Source: Betaproteobacteria bacterium (GTDB lineage: Bacteria > Pseudomonadota > Gammaproteobacteria > Burkholderiales > Casimicrobiaceae). Taken from it: 64,000 bases of DNA. This document shows positions 45,498 through 53,891 of this stretch, piece by piece. The stretch is taken from NCBI GenBank assembly GCA_013298145.1, contig JAAFJO010000004.1:62001-126000 (forward strand), given 5' to 3'. The translations under genes and the position numbers were made by a program. The notes under the pieces were generated by a model, which did no database searches, was not told the origin of the DNA, and was given only the letters and a program-made list of their open reading frames with translations. Every line of letters begins with the position of its first letter. Position 1 is the first letter of the stretch.

Positions 45498-46817
45498 ATG
45501 AAACCGAATTCAGTATTTAAAGTTAGGGCCCTCGCACTCGCACTTCTGTCGAGCGGCATGATCGCCTCTGCCGCGTCGGCGCAGTCCCGCATTCAATTGG
45601 TTGACCGAGTGGTCGCAGTGGTCAATGACGAGGTCATCACGCGCTACGAGCTCAATAATCAAAAGCGCGCGATCCTCGCCCAACTGCAGCGACAAGGCGT
45701 GCGCCCGCCCGCAGACAGCGAACTCGATGCGCAGGTGCTCGAACGCTTCATCAACGAAAAAGTCCAGCTGCAGCATGCAAAAGAGAACGGCATCGCTGCA
45801 GGTGACGACACGGTCACGGCTGCGCTGCAAAACGTTGCCAAGCAGAACAACATGTCGATGATGCAATTCGCCGATGCGCTTAAAAAAGATGGTTTGTCGG
45901 TCGAGCAGTTTCGTGATGAGCTGAAAAACGAAATCGTGCTCAATCGTGTGCGTGATCGTGAAGTGGAATCGCGCGTCGTGGTAACTGACAGCGAAATTGA
46001 CGCTTATTTGGCCACCGCGAAACTTCAGGGCGCATTGCAAGCGGAGTATCAGCTCGCCCACGTACTGGTTTTGGTGCCCGAACAGGCCACCCCCGATCAG
46101 GTCGAGGCTCGCCGCAAGCGTGCGGAAGAAGCGCTTAAGCAAATCAAGGCGGGAACGCCGTTTAGCCAGGTTGCCGCCGTGTTCTCGGATACCAACGATG
46201 CGACGCAAGGCGGCGCACTCGGCTGGAGAAAAGCAGATCGACTGCCAAGCATTTATGCGGAAGCCGCGGAGAAACTCGCCGTTGGGGCGACCAGCGACGT
46301 GCTGCGTTCAGCCAACGGTTTTCATATCGTTCGTTTGCTCGACAAGAAAACCTCAGAGCAAGAGAAAACGGTGGTTGAACAGAACAAAGTGCGCCATATC
46401 CTCGTGCGGGTGAACGAGCTGGTCGGCGAAAACGAAGCAAAAGCGAAAATTGAGCGGTTGAAAGAACGAATCGCTGGCGGCACAAAGTTTGAAGATATCG
46501 CCAAGCTCAATAGTGAGGATACGAGCGCATCCCGTGGCGGCGAGCTCGGCTGGGTCTCTCCGGGGGACACGGTCGCCGAGTTTGAAGCGGCAGTGAAATC
46601 CGCGAAACCCAACTCAGTGGTCGGGCCGATTCGCACCCAGTTTGGTTTTCACCTCATTGAAGTGATGGAGCGCCGCAACCAAGACGTAACCGCTGAGAAA
46701 ACTCGACAGGCAGCGCGCTCGGCGATTCGTGATCGTAAGAGCGATGAGGCCTATCAATCTTGGCTGCGCGAAGTTCGCGATCGCGCGACCATCGAAATTC
46801 GCTTGGCGGATTCTTAA
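45498..46817 (+). CDS. surA: Periplasmic chaperone/peptidyl-prolyl isomerase SurA
   Basis: SurA escorts outer-membrane proteins, including LptD, across the periplasm. From 45498 the protein is 439 residues: signal peptide (cleavage near ASAQS), N-terminal chaperone domain (VDRVVAVVNDEVITRYELNNQ), two parvulin domains (each with the LGW block: GGALGWRKADRLP and GGELGWVSPGDTVAEFE) and a short C-terminal helix. A start at 45438 overlapping lptD would put 20 residues before the signal peptide and is less likely. pdxA/ksgA, frequent followers, are not here. Confidence 0.95.
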   Translation: MKPNSVFKVRALALALLSSGMIASAASAQSRIQLVDRVVAVVNDEVITRYELNNQKRAILAQLQRQGVRPPADSELDAQVLERFINEKVQLQHAKENGIAAGDDTVTAALQNVAKQNNMSMMQFADALKKDGLSVEQFRDELKNEIVLNRVRDREVESRVVVTDSEIDAYLATAKLQGALQAEYQLAHVLVLVPEQATPDQVEARRKRAEEALKQIKAGTPFSQVAAVFSDTNDATQGGALGWRKADRLPSIYAEAAEKLAVGATSDVLRSANGFHIVRLLDKKTSEQEKTVVEQNKVRHILVRVNELVGENEAKAKIERLKERIAGGTKFEDIAKLNSEDTSASRGGELGWVSPGDTVAEFEAAVKSAKPNSVVGPIRTQFGFHLIEVMERRNQDVTAEKTRQAARSAIRDRKSDEAYQSWLREVRDRATIEIRLADS

Positions 46818-47030
46818 TCAGCCGCTGCGTAAATTCCGCAGCCAGCGCGCTTCTAGTTAAGGTCGTCGACTGCGAATTAAACCAATTTACGGTCCAGCTC
46901 GGCGATAGCGAATATCCTTGACCCGCGCGATCGCTTTCTTTTCGGACGTTAGTGTGCTTTAAGTCGCGGGCGTGCGATCGGGCTTCATCCCGGGTAAGTC
47001 ACGCTCGCGAGCCGTATTTCAGGCGCTACG

Positions 47031-47972
47031 TTACGGATCAACGCGTTCGCGGACGAACGAAGCGAACCTCGGTCTACCGCTTTTGGTCAGCTCACGGTAC
47101 GTGTAGGTCACGAGCGACCCGATCGCGGGCGGATTCGCGCGCTGAGCATCGCTAAATCCGGTGCCGAGCTTGAAGCGAACGCCCTCTTTGGTTTCCAGAA
47201 GCAAGGCGCCCATCTTTCCTGCATGTTTGCCTTTGCCCGGCACGTGCCCGATTACGCGTGCCTCGGTATCCAAAAGCGGCTTTAGTTTGAGCAGCACATC
47301 GCTTCGCCCGGTGACATAGCGCGCATCAGCCCGGTGCAGCATGAGACCTTCACCCCCCGCACGCACGACGCGATCCAGCGCTCGTTTCAATTCAACGCGA
47401 TCCTTCACGCGGTACTGAGGCACGGCTTTTAGCGGCGCAAAGTTCGTCGCTGCCACGAGCGTTGCAATCTCGCTGACGCGCTCGGCGAATGTGAGCCCTT
47501 CATTTTCAGTGGCCTGCGGCAATTCGAAAATCATGTAGCTCACACGCTGCCACTCGTCGTTGATCGGAGTCTCTCGGCGAACAATCGCCGAAACCTCGTC
47601 GAACCGTCCGCGAGCGATCCACAGCTCGCCGTCAAGCGCACGCGCAGGCAAACGCTCGGTGAACCACGTGGGCGCAATCAGCGTGCGGCCACTTCGAAAG
47701 CGCAAGGTTGTTCCGTCCCAAATTGCGCGCACGCCGTCGTATTTTTCGCTGACAAGGTACTGCGTAACGTCGATGTGCGGCGCGAGCACGTTAGCCAGCA
47801 GGATCCTAGGGGCGTCTTTCGGCGCGGCACTCGACGATACCGGCAACGAGGCTGTCGGCGGGGTTCCACTCGGTGCGGACTGCGCGTACGCCGCGCATGG
47901 AAGCGCGAACATCGCACACGCGCTCGCGAGCAACGCGATGCGCCCACCCGGTAACCAACGATTCAAACTCAT
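47031..47972 (-). CDS. Secreted ATP-dependent DNA ligase (LigE-like)
   Basis: A 313-residue minimal DNA ligase with a signal peptide (SLNRWLPGGRIALLASACAM, cleavage near AYAQS). The adenylation site is the Lys in SEKYDGVRAIWDG. Further motifs are LDGELWIARGRFD, YMIFELP, GGEGLMLHRADARY and LLKLKPLLDTEARVIGH, followed by an OB-fold (KFKLGTGFSDAQRANPP). Such periplasmic minimal ligases occur in Proteobacteria and are thought to act on incoming or extracellular DNA. An alternative start at 48017 would precede the signal peptide. Confidence 0.85.
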   Translation of the reverse strand: MSLNRWLPGGRIALLASACAMFALPCAAYAQSAPSGTPPTASLPVSSSAAPKDAPRILLANVLAPHIDVTQYLVSEKYDGVRAIWDGTTLRFRSGRTLIAPTWFTERLPARALDGELWIARGRFDEVSAIVRRETPINDEWQRVSYMIFELPQATENEGLTFAERVSEIATLVAATNFAPLKAVPQYRVKDRVELKRALDRVVRAGGEGLMLHRADARYVTGRSDVLLKLKPLLDTEARVIGHVPGKGKHAGKMGALLLETKEGVRFKLGTGFSDAQRANPPAIGSLVTYTYRELTKSGRPRFASFVRERVDP

Positions 47973-48075
47973 ACAGCCATTCAATGCGCGCGGAAACCGA
48001 GAGATTAATGCATGCATCTTGCAGTAGAGCTATTTCGCATTCAGCCCACTTGAGCCGCGGCTAGCGCTGATCTCG

Positions 48076-48134
48076 CTATTTTTCGCTTTTAAGATTAACA
48101 ACTATCAGCCCGTTTTTAAATGGGCGCAACGCCC
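48076..48134. promoter_or_regulatory. Palindromic region upstream of the sox regulator
   Basis: CTATTTTTCGCTT (48076-48088) is followed by GCCC (48108-48111) paired with GGGC (48122-48125), and by GGGCG (48122-48126) paired with CGCCC (48130-48134). The 13-mer and a similar GCCC/GGGCG palindrome recur before soxB at 53892-53927, suggesting a shared control site. Confidence 0.45.
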
Positions 48135-48183
48135 AATGTTCTGTAAATCTGCTCCGAAAAAAGTGATGTGTGGGTAAACGCTA

Positions 48184-48209
48184 TATGCGAATATGCGCGA
48201 TTCTGCATA
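48184..48209. promoter_or_regulatory. Inverted repeat, candidate autoregulatory operator
   Basis: TATGCGAAT (48184-48192), seven bases, ATTCTGCATA (48200-48209): an inverted repeat with one extra base. It overlaps the first possible ATG of the ArsR gene, which favours the downstream start. Confidence 0.4.
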
Positions 48210-48258
48210 CTTCTACTCCTTAATCGTTTCTGCGGTGTGCGCTGACTTCATTCAATCC

Positions 48259-48669
48259 ATGCAAGAACTCGAACCAGTTTTCGATAAGGTTGCGCGCTAC
48301 TTTGCGCTGCTTTCTGACGCGTCTCGCCTCAAAGTCATCCACGCGATCTGTAACACTGAACGCAGCGTGAATGATGTGGTGACGGAAACAGGGCTCTCCC
48401 AAAGCACCGTGTCGCGCCATCTCTCAGCGCTTCATCTCGCAGGCGTCGCCACACGGCACAAAGCCGGCACGCAAGCGCGCTATCTGATCTCGGATCGTAC
48501 GCTGACGGACATCTGCCGTACCGCTTGTGTGAGCCTGGTTGCGCGGGAAGAGGAACATGCCAGCCAAGTGCCACCGATGAAAAAGCAGGCCTCCCGTTTC
48601 ATGCCGGATGCCGCAAATGATGTCAGCATGGGCCGATCCGCGCCTGTCACCGCGAAGACTCGAAAATAG
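48259..48669 (+). CDS. ArsR-family regulator of the sox cluster
   Basis: A winged-helix repressor of 136 residues. The recognition helix is in VVTETGLSQSTVSRHLSALHLAGV and the wing in RHKAGTQARYLISD. It lies six bases before soxC, so it likely controls thiosulfate oxidation as SoxR/SqrR-type ArsR proteins do. Cysteines at residues 31, 86 and 90 could sense persulfide, but by eye they do not fall at the SqrR/BigR positions. A start at 48193 would add 22 residues and overlap the inverted repeat. Confidence 0.87.
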   Translation: MQELEPVFDKVARYFALLSDASRLKVIHAICNTERSVNDVVTETGLSQSTVSRHLSALHLAGVATRHKAGTQARYLISDRTLTDICRTACVSLVAREEEHASQVPPMKKQASRFMPDAANDVSMGRSAPVTAKTRK

Positions 48670-48675
48670 GTCGCA

Positions 48676-50022
48676 ATGAAACTTAATCAGTTACGCCTCG
48701 GCCGACTACAGAAAGCTCCAGAATTTTTCGTGACGAAGGATCTGCTCGCTGTCCGTGGCGAGGACCGACGTTCGTTCCTGCAGAAAGCATTTCTTGCCGC
48801 CGGAGGAGCGGCCTCTGCGATGGCCACGCCAAGCATCTTGGCGCAAGCAGCAAGCGCTGGCGACCCAGCGATTATGAACTTGCCCGCGCATAGCAAAGGA
48901 CTCGGCGCACCCGTCGCGGCGAAGGGCTACGGAACGCCGTCCAAGTTCGAAGAAAACTTGCAGCGTCGCGAGAGCCCCGGCCTCACCCGCGTGGGTGCGG
49001 CGAGCGTGTCCTTCGCGCCATTACAAGGCTTCTTCGGCATCATCACACCAAGCGGGCTGCATTTCGAGCGGCACCATCAAGGCTTCTGGGACATCGATCC
49101 ACGTGACCATCGTTTCATGGTGATGGGGCTGGTGAAGAACCCAAAGGTCTACACGATGGATGACCTCATGCGCTTGCCTTCGATCTCGCGCATGTATTTC
49201 ATCGAGTGCGGCGCAAACACCGGCATGGAATGGGGCAACGTGGCTGTGCCTACCGTGCAATACACGCATGGCATGCTTTCGTGCTGCGAATACACCGGCG
49301 TGCCGTTGAAATGGTTGCTCGACGACTGCGGTATCGATCTCAAGAAAGCGAAGTACATCCTCGCCGAAGGCGCGGACGGCAGCGGCATGACGCGCACCAT
49401 CAATCTGAAAAATGCGCTCGACGACGTGATGGTGGCCTACGGCATGAATGGCGAGATGCTGCGGCCAGAAAATGGCTATCCGTTACGTCTCGTGGTGCCC
49501 GGCGTGCAAGGCGTTTCGTGGGTGAAATACTTGCGGCGCATCGAAGTGGGCGACAAACCCTTTGGCAGCAAGGACGAAGTGATTCACTATGTGGATCTGA
49601 TGCCCGACGGTACCCATCGCCAGTACACGAGTATTCAAGAGGTGAAAAGCGTGATCACTACGCCGAGCGGCGGGCAGGTGTTGCTTGATCAAGGCTATTA
49701 CAACGTCACCGGCATTGCGTGGAGCGGCCGCGGCAAGATTCGCCGTGTTGAGGTGTCGGTCGACGGTGGCAAGAATTGGAAAGACGCAAGACTCGAAACC
49801 CCCGTGCTCGATAAGTGCCTCACGCGCTTTAACTTCGATTGGACATGGAACGGCAGCGATGCGATTTTGCAATCCCGCGCGACCGATTCCACGGGCCACG
49901 TTCAGCCGACCATGACGCAACTTCGTGCGAAACGCGGCTCGCGATCCATCTATCACAACAACGCGATCCAATCGTGGTTGGTCTCGGCAAACGGCGAGGT
50001 GAGCAATGTTCAAGTTTCGTAG
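48676..50022 (+). CDS. soxC: Sulfane dehydrogenase molybdopterin subunit SoxC
   Basis: SoxC with SoxD oxidises the sulfane sulfur bound to SoxY in the periplasm, giving the full eight-electron oxidation of thiosulfate. The 448-residue protein has a Tat-type signal (DRRSFLQKAFLAAGG), a sulfite-oxidase fold with the molybdenum-ligand Cys in YFIECGANTGMEW, the ADGSGMTRTINL and VVPGVQGVSWVKYL blocks and a C-terminal Mo-co dimerisation domain (YYNVTGIAWSGRGKIRRVEVSVDGG). It overlaps soxD by 17 bases. Confidence 0.95.
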   Translation: MKLNQLRLGRLQKAPEFFVTKDLLAVRGEDRRSFLQKAFLAAGGAASAMATPSILAQAASAGDPAIMNLPAHSKGLGAPVAAKGYGTPSKFEENLQRRESPGLTRVGAASVSFAPLQGFFGIITPSGLHFERHHQGFWDIDPRDHRFMVMGLVKNPKVYTMDDLMRLPSISRMYFIECGANTGMEWGNVAVPTVQYTHGMLSCCEYTGVPLKWLLDDCGIDLKKAKYILAEGADGSGMTRTINLKNALDDVMVAYGMNGEMLRPENGYPLRLVVPGVQGVSWVKYLRRIEVGDKPFGSKDEVIHYVDLMPDGTHRQYTSIQEVKSVITTPSGGQVLLDQGYYNVTGIAWSGRGKIRRVEVSVDGGKNWKDARLETPVLDKCLTRFNFDWTWNGSDAILQSRATDSTGHVQPTMTQLRAKRGSRSIYHNNAIQSWLVSANGEVSNVQVS

Positions 50023-51091
50023 CGAGCGCTTGGCGCTCGTCGCGCGAGGCCTCTCACTTGCCGCGCTTCTTTTTACGAGCGCGATCGTGTTCGCGCAAAC
50101 GCCAGGTCGCCCAGCGACGCCGGCTGAGATCAAGGCTTGGGACATTGATGTTCGCCCGGATTTCAAGGGCTTGCCTGCTGGGAGCGGCAGCGTCGCCAAG
50201 GGACAGCAGGTTTGGGAAGCGCAGTGTGAGAGTTGCCACGGCGCGTTTGGGGAATCCAACGAAGTGTTCACGCCGATTGTTGGGCACACCACGAAATCAG
50301 ATATGAAATCGGGCCGTGTTGCTACACTTTCGAAAGCCACGGTACCGCAGCGCACCACCCTCATGAAACTCTCTCAGCTGTCAACGCTGTGGGATTACAT
50401 CAACCGAGCGATGCCGTGGAACGCGCCGAAAACGCTCACCACCGAAGAGGTTTACGCGGTCACCGCCTACATCTTGCATCTGGGCGATATCGTTCCTTCG
50501 GATTTTGTTCTCTCTGACAAAAACGTTCGCGACGTTCAGGCCCTGCTGCCCAACCGCAATGGAAAGATTGCCAAACAGTTCATGTGGGACGTCGCTGATA
50601 AACCCGACGTGCAGGGATCGAGCTGTCGAGTGAATTGCGATCCGAAAGTCGAGCTCACCAGTCGTCTGCCTGACTACGCGCGTAACGCTCATGGTAATTT
50701 GGCGGAGCAAATGCGGCTCATTGGCGGGGTGCGCGGTGCGGACACGACTCAGCCCGCAGCCAGCAGTTTTGTAGCGAGCGCGAATCGCTCAACAGCAATA
50801 CGCGGCAAAGCCCCATCAAATCAGGACAACGGCCAAAAACCCGAAAAACTCGCTCAGCAACACGCCTGTTTGGCGTGCCACGGCGTTGAGAACAAAATGG
50901 TGGGGCCATCGCTGAAAGACATCCACGCGAAATACAAGTCTGTGGGCGATTCCGTCGCGCTGCTCGTATCCAAGATTAAGGCGGGTGGCTCGGGGGTTTG
51001 GGGCAATGTCCCGATGCCCGCCCAAGCACATGTGCCCGACGCGGACATCCGAGCCATGGCGGAGTGGATCGCGAAGGGTGAATTCAAATAG
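50006..51091 (+). CDS. soxD: Diheme cytochrome c SoxD
   Basis: The electron-accepting partner of SoxC. The 361-residue protein has a signal peptide (cleavage near VFAQT) and two c-type heme sites, CESCH (residues 74-78) and CLACH (288-292), each with a downstream Met region. The first domain has the SoxD block YINRAMPWNAPKTLTTEEVYAVTAYIL. Presence of SoxCD implies complete oxidation to sulfate without sulfur globules. Confidence 0.94.
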   Translation: MFKFRSERLALVARGLSLAALLFTSAIVFAQTPGRPATPAEIKAWDIDVRPDFKGLPAGSGSVAKGQQVWEAQCESCHGAFGESNEVFTPIVGHTTKSDMKSGRVATLSKATVPQRTTLMKLSQLSTLWDYINRAMPWNAPKTLTTEEVYAVTAYILHLGDIVPSDFVLSDKNVRDVQALLPNRNGKIAKQFMWDVADKPDVQGSSCRVNCDPKVELTSRLPDYARNAHGNLAEQMRLIGGVRGADTTQPAASSFVASANRSTAIRGKAPSNQDNGQKPEKLAQQHACLACHGVENKMVGPSLKDIHAKYKSVGDSVALLVSKIKAGGSGVWGNVPMPAQAHVPDADIRAMAEWIAKGEFK

Positions 51092-51096
51092 CAATT

Positions 51097-51285
51097 GGGG
51101 AGACGCTGAACATGTTCCCCTCGGAGCGAGCGTTGGATTAGGATCGAGTGCGAAATCGACAAATGCGAGGCATAGCAGGGCTATGGTGAGCATTTTCGGT
51201 ACAGCAATCGGCCCAATTCCGAGGCTGCCCGATCGAAGGTCGGCAAGCTTGCCTCGCTCGCAGGCCCCTTGCTCAGCGTCTTTCC
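51097..51285. repeat. Intergenic element copy 4, inside the sox cluster
   Basis: Left end GGGGAGACGCTGAACATGTT (51097-51116), right end CTTGCTCAGCGTCTTTCC (51268-51285). The interior 51135-51216 is homologous to copy 3 (42793-42874). It starts six bases after the soxD stop and separates soxCD from soxYZAXB. Confidence 0.65.
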
Positions 51286-51374
51286 AAGCATTTCGATATA
51301 GAAGCCGCCCCCTCTTGTGCTGTGCACCGAATACCTAAACTTACGTTTACTAATCTTTTCTGGAGGATCCTTAA

Positions 51375-51833
51375 ATGAAACGAAGAGAAGCGCTAAAAAC
51401 GGGCGGCTCGCTCGCGCTCATCGCGGCCGCGATCAGCGCGGGCGTTTTGCCTCAAGCTGCGTTCGCGTCGTGGAACAAAAACGCGTTTGATGCCAAGAGC
51501 GTGAACGACGTGGTGAAAGCCATGGGCGGTGCGGCTGCTGAAAAATCGGGCGACATCACGATTACAGCGCCGGACATCGCAGAGAACGGTGCAGTAGTCC
51601 CCGTGGCCGTCTCTAGCAAATTGGCCAACGTTGAGAGCATCTCGATTTTGGTTGAAAAAAATCCTAATGCGCTCGCCGCGCAATTCGATATTCCCGCAGG
51701 CACGGAAGCCAACGTTGGCACGCGCGTAAAGATGGGGCAAAGCTCCAATGTGCACGCAGTGGTTAAAGCCGGCGGCAAATATTACGTTGCAACAAAAGAA
51801 GTCAAGGTCACTCTTGGCGGCTGCGGCGGCTAA
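51375..51833 (+). CDS. soxY: Sulfur-carrier protein SoxY
   Basis: SoxY carries the sulfur intermediate on the Cys of its flexible C-terminal GGCGG tail, which ends the 152-residue protein. The N-terminus is a Tat-type signal (MKRREALKTGGSLALIAAA). The body is the SoxY beta-sandwich (NGAVVPVAVSS, ISILVEKNPNALAAQF). A GGAGG ribosome site precedes the ATG. It forms SoxYZ with the gene 141 bases downstream. Confidence 0.96.
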   Translation: MKRREALKTGGSLALIAAAISAGVLPQAAFASWNKNAFDAKSVNDVVKAMGGAAAEKSGDITITAPDIAENGAVVPVAVSSKLANVESISILVEKNPNALAAQFDIPAGTEANVGTRVKMGQSSNVHAVVKAGGKYYVATKEVKVTLGGCGG

Positions 51834-51846
51834 TCAACCAACGGTT

Positions 51847-51864
51847 GCAGCATGGTGATGCTGC
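51847..51864. repeat. Hairpin between soxY and soxZ
   Basis: GCAGCAT (51847-51853) and ATGCTGC (51858-51864) with a four-base loop. There is no T-tract, so it may stabilise or process mRNA rather than end it. Confidence 0.4.
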
Positions 51865-51974
51865 GTTGTCGTTTCGCTTGCGTGCGCTACGCTTTCCAGC
51901 GCACGGCCCGAAACGACGCCTTGCCTGACAATGCTTCGCGCGATTGTTTGGCGAACTGAGAAAGGAAATCGAAC

Positions 51975-52286
51975 ATGTCAGATCCAATGCGCATTCGCGC
52001 ACAACTCAAAGGCGACGTAACCGAAGTGCGGGTACTCATGGCACACGTCATGGAAACCGGCCAACGACGCGACGCCGCGGGCGCTACTGTTCCCGCGCAC
52101 TTCATCCAAAGCATCGCTGCCACACACAACGGCAAAACTGTCTTGAGCGCCTATTTCGGGCCAGCGGTTTCACAGAATCCCGTAATGAACTTCAGCTTCA
52201 AGGGCGGCGCAAAAGGCGACAAAGTCGTTATTACTTGGACAGATAACAAAGGCGCAAAGCGCACCGACGAAACGGCGATCGCCTAG
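51975..52286 (+). CDS. soxZ: SoxZ, partner of SoxY
   Basis: A 103-residue protein without signal peptide, exported together with SoxY. Family motifs are IRAQLKGDVTEVRVLMAHVMETGQRRD, IPAHFIQ-like VPAHFIQSIAATHNGKTVL and SKNPVMNFSFKGG-like SQNPVMNFSFKGG. AAAGGAAA lies upstream of the ATG. A hairpin with Ts follows before soxA. Confidence 0.95.
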   Translation: MSDPMRIRAQLKGDVTEVRVLMAHVMETGQRRDAAGATVPAHFIQSIAATHNGKTVLSAYFGPAVSQNPVMNFSFKGGAKGDKVVITWTDNKGAKRTDETAIA

Positions 52287-52301
52287 CGTTGATCGATAAA
52301 G

Positions 52302-52326
52302 AAAACGGCGGCACCACCGCCGTTTT
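52302..52326 (+). terminator. Terminator-like hairpin between soxZ and soxA
   Basis: AAAACGGCGG (52302-52311) pairs perfectly with CCGCCGTTTT (52317-52326), loop CACCA. It has only four Ts plus CATT, so it could give partial read-through into soxAX. Confidence 0.7.
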
Positions 52327-52356
52327 CATTCGTGCACGGGTCATAAGGAGGGAATC

Positions 52357-53172
52357 ATGAGACAAAGAATCGCGACAGCGTTCGCGACGCTGATCGTTGC
52401 GACGATCGCCATGCCGCTATTGGCACAACAAGACACGCAAAAGGAAATCGAGCGCTATCGGCAATTGCTCGCCGACGGTAATCCGGCGGAGCTGCTCGAA
52501 ATGCGTGGCGAAGAATTGTGGAAAGAGAAGCGCGGCCCGAAGAACGCTTCACTCGAACAGTGCGACTTAGGCCTCGGCCCCGGCAAAGTCGCAGGTGCTT
52601 ATGCGCAAATGCCGCGCTATTTCAAAGACGCGGATCGCGTGATGGACGCTGAATCGCGAATCGTGCATTGCCAGGTTGAACTGCAGGGATTAAAGCGCGA
52701 GGACGTGGTCAAGCGTCCGTACTCGCTGACGCAAGGTGAGCGTCAAACTGAACACGAAGCGCTCACCGCCTATGTGGTAGGTCTTTCGCGCGGCGTGAAA
52801 GTCGCTGTACCGCAAGCCCATCCAAAGGAAAAGGAATCGTTCTTGCGCGGCGAGAAGATGTTCTTCTTTAAGGGCGGGCCCTACGACTTTGCGTGTTCGA
52901 CTTGTCACGGTGTAGATGGCCAGCGTATCCGCTTGCAAGACCTTCCCAATTTCCAAAAGGCAGACAACGCGCAGCGCGCGTTCACCACGTGGCCCGCCTA
53001 TCGCGTGTCGCAAGGTGCGATGCGCACGATGCAGTGGCGACTCTTCGATTGTTTCCGCCAGCAACGCTTCCCTGAACTCGCGTTCCTATCGCAAGCCTCG
53101 GTTGATCTGATCACCTACATGGGTGTGAAAGCGCAAGGCGGCACGATGGACTCACCAGCAATCAAGCGATAA
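52357..53172 (+). CDS. soxA: SoxA cytochrome c
   Basis: SoxA with SoxX joins thiosulfate to SoxY. The 271-residue protein has a signal peptide (cleavage near LLAQQ) and a single CxxCH heme site, CSTCH at residues 180-184. The N-terminal domain keeps only isolated cysteines (EQCDLG, VHCQVE), so it is the monoheme type. The active-site cysteine-persulfide heme ligand is Cys232 in RLFDCFRQQRFPE. An AAGGAGGG ribosome site precedes the ATG. Confidence 0.95.
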   Translation: MRQRIATAFATLIVATIAMPLLAQQDTQKEIERYRQLLADGNPAELLEMRGEELWKEKRGPKNASLEQCDLGLGPGKVAGAYAQMPRYFKDADRVMDAESRIVHCQVELQGLKREDVVKRPYSLTQGERQTEHEALTAYVVGLSRGVKVAVPQAHPKEKESFLRGEKMFFFKGGPYDFACSTCHGVDGQRIRLQDLPNFQKADNAQRAFTTWPAYRVSQGAMRTMQWRLFDCFRQQRFPELAFLSQASVDLITYMGVKAQGGTMDSPAIKR

Positions 53173-53185
53173 GGAGGCGCGAACC

Positions 53186-53815
53186 ATGAAATCAAAATAT
53201 CTCATCGCGCTTTGCGTGTCTGCGCTGGTGGCAGGCTGCGCAACGATGGTGTCTGGCCCGAACGCGCCGACTGACGCCGAAATTGTTGCTGCGCTGAAAG
53301 CATCGTTCAAAGAAACTGGTCCGGCGAAGCTTGATCGACTTGATCAAAGCGACTTGCAGCGTGCCTGTTCGATTGCCGCGGAAACGGGCAAAGACCTGGA
53401 TCCGAAAGTGCGCGAGGCGCTGCAATCAAAAGCGCTTGCCGCCGTGAAGTATCCCGCTGACGGCAAGTACCTCGGCGACTGGAAGCGCGGCGAAGCCATT
53501 GCGCAGAGCGGTCGCGGAATGCAATTTAGCGATGCGCCCAATACGGTCGCCGGCGGCAATTGCTACGCCTGCCATCAAGTGGACAAAGCCGAAATATCGC
53601 ACGGCAATATCGGCCCCACGCTCTGGAACTACGGCAAGCTGCGCGGCAATTCCGAAGCGATCGTCAAATACACCTGGGCACGGATCTGGAATTCGCACGG
53701 CTTCAATGCATGCGCCAACATGCCTCGCTTCGGCGACGCGGGCATCCTGACTGAGGCGCAAATCAAAGACGTGATGGCGTTGCTGCTTGATGCAGAAAGC
53801 CCTGTGAACAAGTGA
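53186..53815 (+). CDS. soxX: SoxX cytochrome c
   Basis: The second subunit of SoxAX. Of 209 residues, the heme motif CYACH is at 126-130 and the distal Met is in ACANMPRFGDAG. The N-terminus MKSKYLIALCVSALVAGCAT contains a lipobox (LVAGC), which would anchor it as a lipoprotein, unusual for a complex normally described as soluble. An extra domain of about 60 residues precedes the cytochrome fold. It starts 13 bases after soxA behind AAGGAGG. Confidence 0.92.
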   Translation: MKSKYLIALCVSALVAGCATMVSGPNAPTDAEIVAALKASFKETGPAKLDRLDQSDLQRACSIAAETGKDLDPKVREALQSKALAAVKYPADGKYLGDWKRGEAIAQSGRGMQFSDAPNTVAGGNCYACHQVDKAEISHGNIGPTLWNYGKLRGNSEAIVKYTWARIWNSHGFNACANMPRFGDAGILTEAQIKDVMALLLDAESPVNK

Positions 53816-53831
53816 TCTGAGTGAGCAACTT

Positions 53832-53872
53832 CCGGCGCTGAGCACCCGATTTATAGGGGCAAGCGCCGGTTT
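53832..53872 (+). terminator. Terminator-like hairpin after soxX
   Basis: CCGGCGCT (53832-53839) pairs with AGCGCCGG (53862-53869), with a CCC/GGG inner pairing, followed by TTTAG. It separates soxX from soxB, which then would need its own promoter. Confidence 0.55.
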
Positions 53873-53891
53873 AGACAGCCATACTTGATAA

